DNA of 64,000 bases. It comes from Capitulum mitella (taxonomy: Eukaryota > Arthropoda > Thecostraca > Pollicipedomorpha > Pollicipedidae). The DNA is taken from positions 12,596,153-12,660,152 of the forward strand of contig CP099854.1 of assembly GCA_030062745.1 (NCBI GenBank). The letters run 5' to 3'. Shown here piece by piece: positions 58,931 through 64,000 of the stretch (positions are counted from its first letter, which is position 1; every line of letters starts with the position of its first letter). The notes beneath the pieces were generated by a model, which was given only the letters and a program-made list of their open reading frames with translations, was not told where the DNA came from and did no database searches. A program made the position numbers and the translations under genes.

Positions 58931-59570
58931 TATGCGTAGTAGGAGGGCACAGCATAGCCGCAATTAACACATTTTAAAATGGTGTTGAATTCAAAACTTT
59001 TTCAGCGTTCCTACGCAAATGATCAAAACACCAAGGTCTGGTTTCCCCTCGTCATAAGGTTTCATTGGCCATTGAGGACCCACTCATCCGTAGTCGACAG
59101 CAGACGATTTCATAAGAGAAAAAGGAAGTGCAGGCATTCGCGCCAAGACGTTGTCCTCAGTTATAACATTGATCAGGCGCAGCAGGTAGCCAGCCACAAG
59201 CCAGAAGTATTAAGTAGACCTGAATGGTGAAAGAAAGCTTAGTTGAACCTCTCCCCCCGCCGCCACCCCCTGCCCTCACCTTATGGTCACTGGTTTTCAC
59301 AAATTGGCTGTTATCACAAAGTATTTGTTTAAAAGACGAAAATTGAAATCTCAAAACTTTTACTTCCATTTTCAAAATCGTCATGTATGATATCTGATAC
59401 GGTAAATTTGCCCTTGTTTGTAATAAATTGGTAAGTGTATTGTTAAGCCTTTTCATCCGAGTTTTGACCCCCGATCACCAAAAGATGCGTCACCACCTTA
59501 CGCCCGAGGTCCGGACACTCCTAATCCTGTAACATGTTTTCCTCCGCATCCTTTACTGCTTTTCGGTCTG

Positions 59571-60180
59571 GGGCGGGGTCGCGTCGTGACGTCTTATCAG
59601 AGTTCAGAGGATGGTGAACTTTGGAGCCAGGATCGTCTCCGGGTCTCGTAAGCGGGATTCCGTGTCGGTAACCTTGAGGGCGCTGGGCTGGCGCGCCGTA
59701 CGTGACCTGCTGTCGAGCCCCGAGGCGCGACAGCACTGGTGTCTTCCGAGCCCTGAATGACTTGCGTGCTGTACGGGGCGGGGCCGCGTCGTGCCACCTT
59801 AGCAGAGTTCAGAGGGTGGTAAACTTTGGGGCCAGGGTCGTCTCCGGGGCTCGTAAGCAAGATTCAGTATCGGCAACCTCGAGGGCGCTGGGCTGGCGCA
59901 CCGTACGTGACTTAGTTGCGAGACGCGACAGCATTGTTGTCTTCCGAACCCTGAACGACTCGCGTTCTCCGGTGGCGGTCCGGTCCTTGTTAACGCCACG
60001 TACCGCTGTGTCCCAGCGTGCCACCCGGTTGGAGCCGCCGACGTTCCGTCTGTTTGTGGCCCGCAGGGCTTTTTCGTATCGCGCGGCCTCGTCCTGGAAC
60101 CGCCTGCCGCCGGACATCACCGCCTTTCTAACCCGTGGAGAGCTTGTATGCAAACTTGACGAGCTATCTCCTACACCTTG
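59571..60180 (+). pseudogene. Non-LTR retrotransposon reverse-transcriptase tail, copy 2
   Basis: Counterpart of 18661-19270, including the internal 205-bp duplication. The 159-codon frame 59702-60181 ends in SYRAASSWNRLPPDI and LTRGELVCKLDEL. Only scattered substitutions separate the two, one being TASLTR to TAFLTR. Confidence 0.75.
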
Positions 60181-61593
60181 ACGTGTCTGACTGTCTAGTT
60201 TTATCTGTATGACTATCACGCGTATGCTGCACTGAAATGACTCGAGTCAAACAGTAATCCACGCGTTGGAAAGATTCGTTAGTAAACTGAACTAAACTGG
60301 CGTCGTGATACCCGATATTGCACCCGGCGTCCGTGACAAGCCCAAGAGACCTGTTGCCTGGTCAGTACTCTGGGCCATGAGACGATCCAGGGTTTTGGCC
60401 TATGTTGCGGTTGACTTCAGCTGGCGCTGAAACCGGGTCTATTCCTTTCGCCAAAGTCGCCATGTCTTGTCTAAAATAAGTACAACCCGCACCGACTGGG
60501 GGGCAGTTGACCCCCCTGAGATTTTTCCGAGACTGCGAGAGAACGAACAAACGCAGAGCCACAAAACATTGCGTACCTTTTGCTTGATCATTTTACCCCT
60601 TGCGTCTAATTTTTGACCTCAGGTCAGATGAGGTGCTTTGCCTAGGTCAGATCAAGTAGGCTTAAGTCCAAAAAAGTCTAGCGCCTTGCAACTTTTTCGC
60701 AAAACGTACCACAGTCAAACTTTGAAGGGTTAGAAATTTTGATAAAGTGAACAAATGTGCTATCTTTGATTTTTCGGCAATGTCCGGGTGAAGCTCGTTT
60801 TCAACATAAGTCGTCGTTTTTTGAAAAATGAGGATTTTTTATAACAACTGGAGTGTTGCGAGATCCAGACATCTAGTTTCCGTCAAAGAGCGAAGTTTTA
60901 ATGACCTCCGACCTGTTATGGGCCAAAATGCACTGACATCAAAATCGGCGATGAATGACTCAGATTGGGTAGAAAATGGCAGAACTGGCTTGCACGATTG
61001 CGAATTATGCCAAAAAGTTCAAAAAGTTTCAAAAAATTGCGAATTTTGCGAATAAACAGGCTCACGCGAATAAAGCTCCACAAATGGTGTAGATTGATAA
61101 CTACTAAACTTTTTCAACATTTAAGCACGAGAAACCGTCACAAGAGCCACTAGGATCAAGAAACCACACTTGGAAAGGCATATTTTGCGAAAATAAAAGA
61201 GCGCTAAAATTAGATCCCGTTAATTTCATACCGCGCTCGCCTATGGCGTCCACCCATCAGCGTTACGAAAATCGCCGTGTTTAACTCAACGTTTTCGTGT
61301 ACATATTGCACAAATCAGAGAAATTAGACGTGTATCGGCATCTGCGGACTTTTGCCTGTCCGCTGGTGCCTTTATCCAGACTTTAGTCACAGCCCTTGAG
61401 ATCCAGGCCGTTTATCGGTCTCATGCAGGCGACTATGATGAAACATATAGGGCGAAAACGACTCAAGGCCATGGACGCTGTTTGTTGGTTTGTGTACGGC
61501 CTGAAGCGGATGACGATCCCCGACGGCACTGCATTTCTGATGGATAACCAAGGTTGCTTGGCAGTTCTGCTTCTAAATAAACGTAAGCAATTC

Positions 61594-61630
61594 CAACCTA
61601 ACCTAACCTAATATGACCTAACTTAACCCA
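61594..61630. repeat. Interstitial telomere-like CCTAA repeat, copy 2
   Basis: Same short CCTAA stretch as at 20684 within the duplicated block. Confidence 0.6.
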
Positions 61631-63220
61631 GCGCTTACGGCAAACTGATTACTACACCTACGGGAGCCAATTATTACGACTACGGCGAAATAACCCACAC
61701 GCAAAAAAACGCACATGCCGCAAAGCAATTATGTGCCACTAAACCAGGATCTGTTTCCCACCTCTGTTCCATTTCCATTCTTCCCTACTTCTACCCTTAC
61801 CTTCAACTTTCTGTTCCTTACATTTTCCTCTACACATGTTGCGCATACTACACAAATCTAAATAACAGATTCCAGCAATGTCATGCTACTGGACATGCCT
61901 AGTCGCCGTGGGTTACTTCCGCGAAAATCAGGATTCGCTTTGCACAACCATGGAGTGGTCATTTAGCCTGTCACGTCACCACTGCTCCAGCGCTGTCAGC
62001 TAGGCATTGTCGCTCCAGGGGCGGCCGGTGAAGTTGCACACCATTTTACAACCACAGTTTTGTCTGGGAATAGGCCAGTTGTCTATTGCTGTGCCAGTGA
62101 TTATCAACTAATAAAATTATTTTTCCGCTGGTAGCACCTTAAAGAGAAAAAAAGTCGCTATGTCGGTGTGCCAGTGCCCAGCATTATGATGGCAGGGTCA
62201 AAACAGTGTCAGCCTAGAAAATAATTCCCACGCATTTGTACAATACCAGTGTTAGTACATACGGCAATGTTTTTCATTGACCTAGTTTTCATTAATTGGA
62301 CTGTTTTCTGTGCCACCTCTTAGCCATGTATTTTTAAGCTAACCAATTTCCACAAATAACATGAATCGTGTATGTTTGCTGCTGTCACCCATGTTATCAG
62401 GCCAAGAAATGTTAGATTTTTAGCTCACCAGGTGCATGCATAACCATACAGTACACCCATTTTTTAACGTTAACATGCATTTATACCACCAATATTTCAT
62501 GTCAAAACCACAAACCTCACAGACCTGTGACTGCAGCCTTCCTGGAGATTTTGTTAAGGGGCGGTATCCTTTCTGAACAGACCGCACAAATAATGGCCTT
62601 ACAAGAATGCTGGGATCGTAATACAAAGGAACAAAGTGGTAGAACATATACGCATTGTTTTGATGTAAAAGTAAACAACCCCAGCTTATTTCCTCATCTA
62701 GGCGAGCCGAGTGGGATGGTATTTTGGTAGCCTAAAAATAAAACGCCGGAAATTTTGTGACAAATGTTGCACTTCAATACTGAGCAAATCATCATTGCTC
62801 AAACCTTGTGTGAAACAGGCATGTCAACTGCGGTATGAAGCTGTAAGGTCTGAAAGATGGAAAAGGATATGATCAGCGGATGTGACAAGACTTAAGGTGA
62901 AAAATAAACCGTGCAAAAACATATACTACTATAATAGCTTTTATCACTATACTACTATAATGGGTTTTATCACTAGAACTGACGTTTACAAATACCGCAA
63001 ATGATATCATCATGTAACTGACCAGCATTATTGGTAAAAGAGTACAATACCTATTGTTCAACAATGACAGCGAATGTGGTTTTATCATCTAGCATTCTGT
63101 TAACGCAAAATTCTGTCCTGCCCAATCAACCCCTACAAAATATCCTTGTGGATGGATGTAAAATAGTTCTTGCCTGATAAGTTTATATCCATCCTGGTCC
63201 AAAATGAGTCGGATCCTCTT

Positions 63221-63341
63221 TTAACCCTGTTCCGTGGCGGGGACAGATTCTGACCCCTCCCCCCGCCGCGGTTTCTCGCTCGCCATTCTCGGGCTTTTTG
63301 GGAGCAGCGTCGCGAAACTTAGTGACTCTTTCCCAAATATG
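63221..63341 (+). mobile_element. Solo piggyBac-type element end, copy 2
   Basis: Counterpart of 22310-22430, beginning TTAACCCTGTTCCGTGG. Only the one terminus is present. Confidence 0.5.
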
Positions 63342-63548
63342 TTCCACATGCTGTAAAACAACAGTTCCCCGGCTGAGTTTATTGACATTGCCCAGAACAA
63401 AGCTACCGCCAATCATAATCACGAAATCCAAATTGGGTTCGGTGCCGACTAGGGAACGATACACATTTGCAACGCCTCTGAACTCCCCGAACGAGGGAAT
63501 GCTTGCTGCAGACGTGATGACAAGACTGATGCGGGAACACGTAATCAC
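63296..63548 (-). pseudogene. Possible von Willebrand A domain fragment, copy 2
   Basis: The frame is identical to that at 22385-22637 over the vWA-like part (RISLVITSAAS, DFVIMIGGSFVLGNVNKL). No base change within this part alters a residue between the copies. That is expected at this level of identity and is not evidence of selection. Confidence 0.3.
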
Positions 63549-64000
63549 ATACTACACTCTGTGCACAGCAGGAACGCAGGTCAGGTCGACTGGATACACA
63601 GTTACTATAGAAACACGATGACATTATTTTTTAACGGGATCGCCGTTGCCGGTTCAGCAAAACTCCCATCGAAGTTCTATACGGAGTGGTCGCAACGATG
63701 TCCAAGTTGCCTACACTTTCCGCAGAGTTCTGTCAGGTGGCTTTTGTTCTCATCCATCTTGTCCATTCCCCTGGGCCTGTGCAAGGGTCTCTGCCAAAAA
63801 GAAACCCTTGTGTGTGACGTTGGAGCCCGACGTAAGCTAGCGATGACCGACACGTGCGTACATCGAACTATCAATGGTCACCATTCATGCAGAGCGACAA
63901 ATGATTCAGCACCAACACAGTGATGTTTTGGGGAGGGCAAACACACGTGTCACCAGATGCATGACGAAAGCAATTCACGCAAATAGCTACGAGCTCCGCC

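Larger units (their letters stand above)
54837..64000 (+). repeat. Segmental duplication copy 2 (continues beyond window)
   Basis: Near-identical to 13928-~23090 in the same orientation. Differences are scattered single-base changes and one- or few-base indels (for example the extra C at 57627-57631 and the loss of CTA near 58857). The window ends inside the match, so the total length is at least 9164 bases. Confidence 0.9.

Overview
This is eukaryotic nuclear DNA, almost certainly from an invertebrate animal. It has introns with GT/AG ends, two tRNA-Phe genes, CpG-rich exon-like islands in AT-rich DNA, and a large load of decayed animal transposons. A short TTAGG-type telomere word (20684, repeated at 61594) fits an arthropod best, but I cannot name the species. 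No operon, CRISPR array or intact long ORF is present. A run of 499 N at 25758-26256 shows this is a scaffold with a gap.

The one real protein gene I can read is on the minus strand. Three spliced, in-frame exons (51238-51088, 48458-48276, 44475-44236) give the last ~190 residues of a protein with R-D-L-D-S, F-H-V-M-R-D-H-P and G-M-W-G motifs, probably a glycosyltransferase-like protein. Its upstream exons were not found. Its introns hold a piggyBac-type element (49473-50673) and a disrupted element carrying a GC-rich minisatellite (44905-48150).

The largest structure is a segmental duplication. 13928-~23090 and 54837-64000 are nearly identical over more than 9.1 kb and the match runs off the window. 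The ~1.3 kb to the left of each copy is also homologous but clearly more diverged, with a sharp step at 13928/54837. Each copy contains a dead P-element/THAP9-type transposase, a truncated non-LTR reverse-transcriptase tail with an internal 205-bp duplication, a ~98-bp tandem repeat, a piggyBac-type end and a possible von Willebrand A domain fragment. A third, old copy of part of this block lies at 29880-30545.

The rest is repeat and transposon debris. There is a TTAA-flanked ~1.2 kb piggyBac-type non-autonomous family (4009-5225, 10782-11996, 49473-50673, broken copy 44905-48150) and a 487-bp snap-back element with 114-bp inverted arms (8968-9454). Relics include a Tc1/mariner DDE fragment joined to a Ty3/Gypsy integrase (27375-28640), two more mariner-type transposases (30600-31300 minus; 35669-36836 plus) and a Penelope-like reverse transcriptase (34690-35490). 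Tandem repeats include an 18-unit, 32-bp minisatellite (39591-40163) open in all six frames, a GGCGCC-rich degenerate minisatellite beside the gap, a ~154-bp AGGTCA-rich satellite and several microsatellites. The genes do not form a visible pathway.
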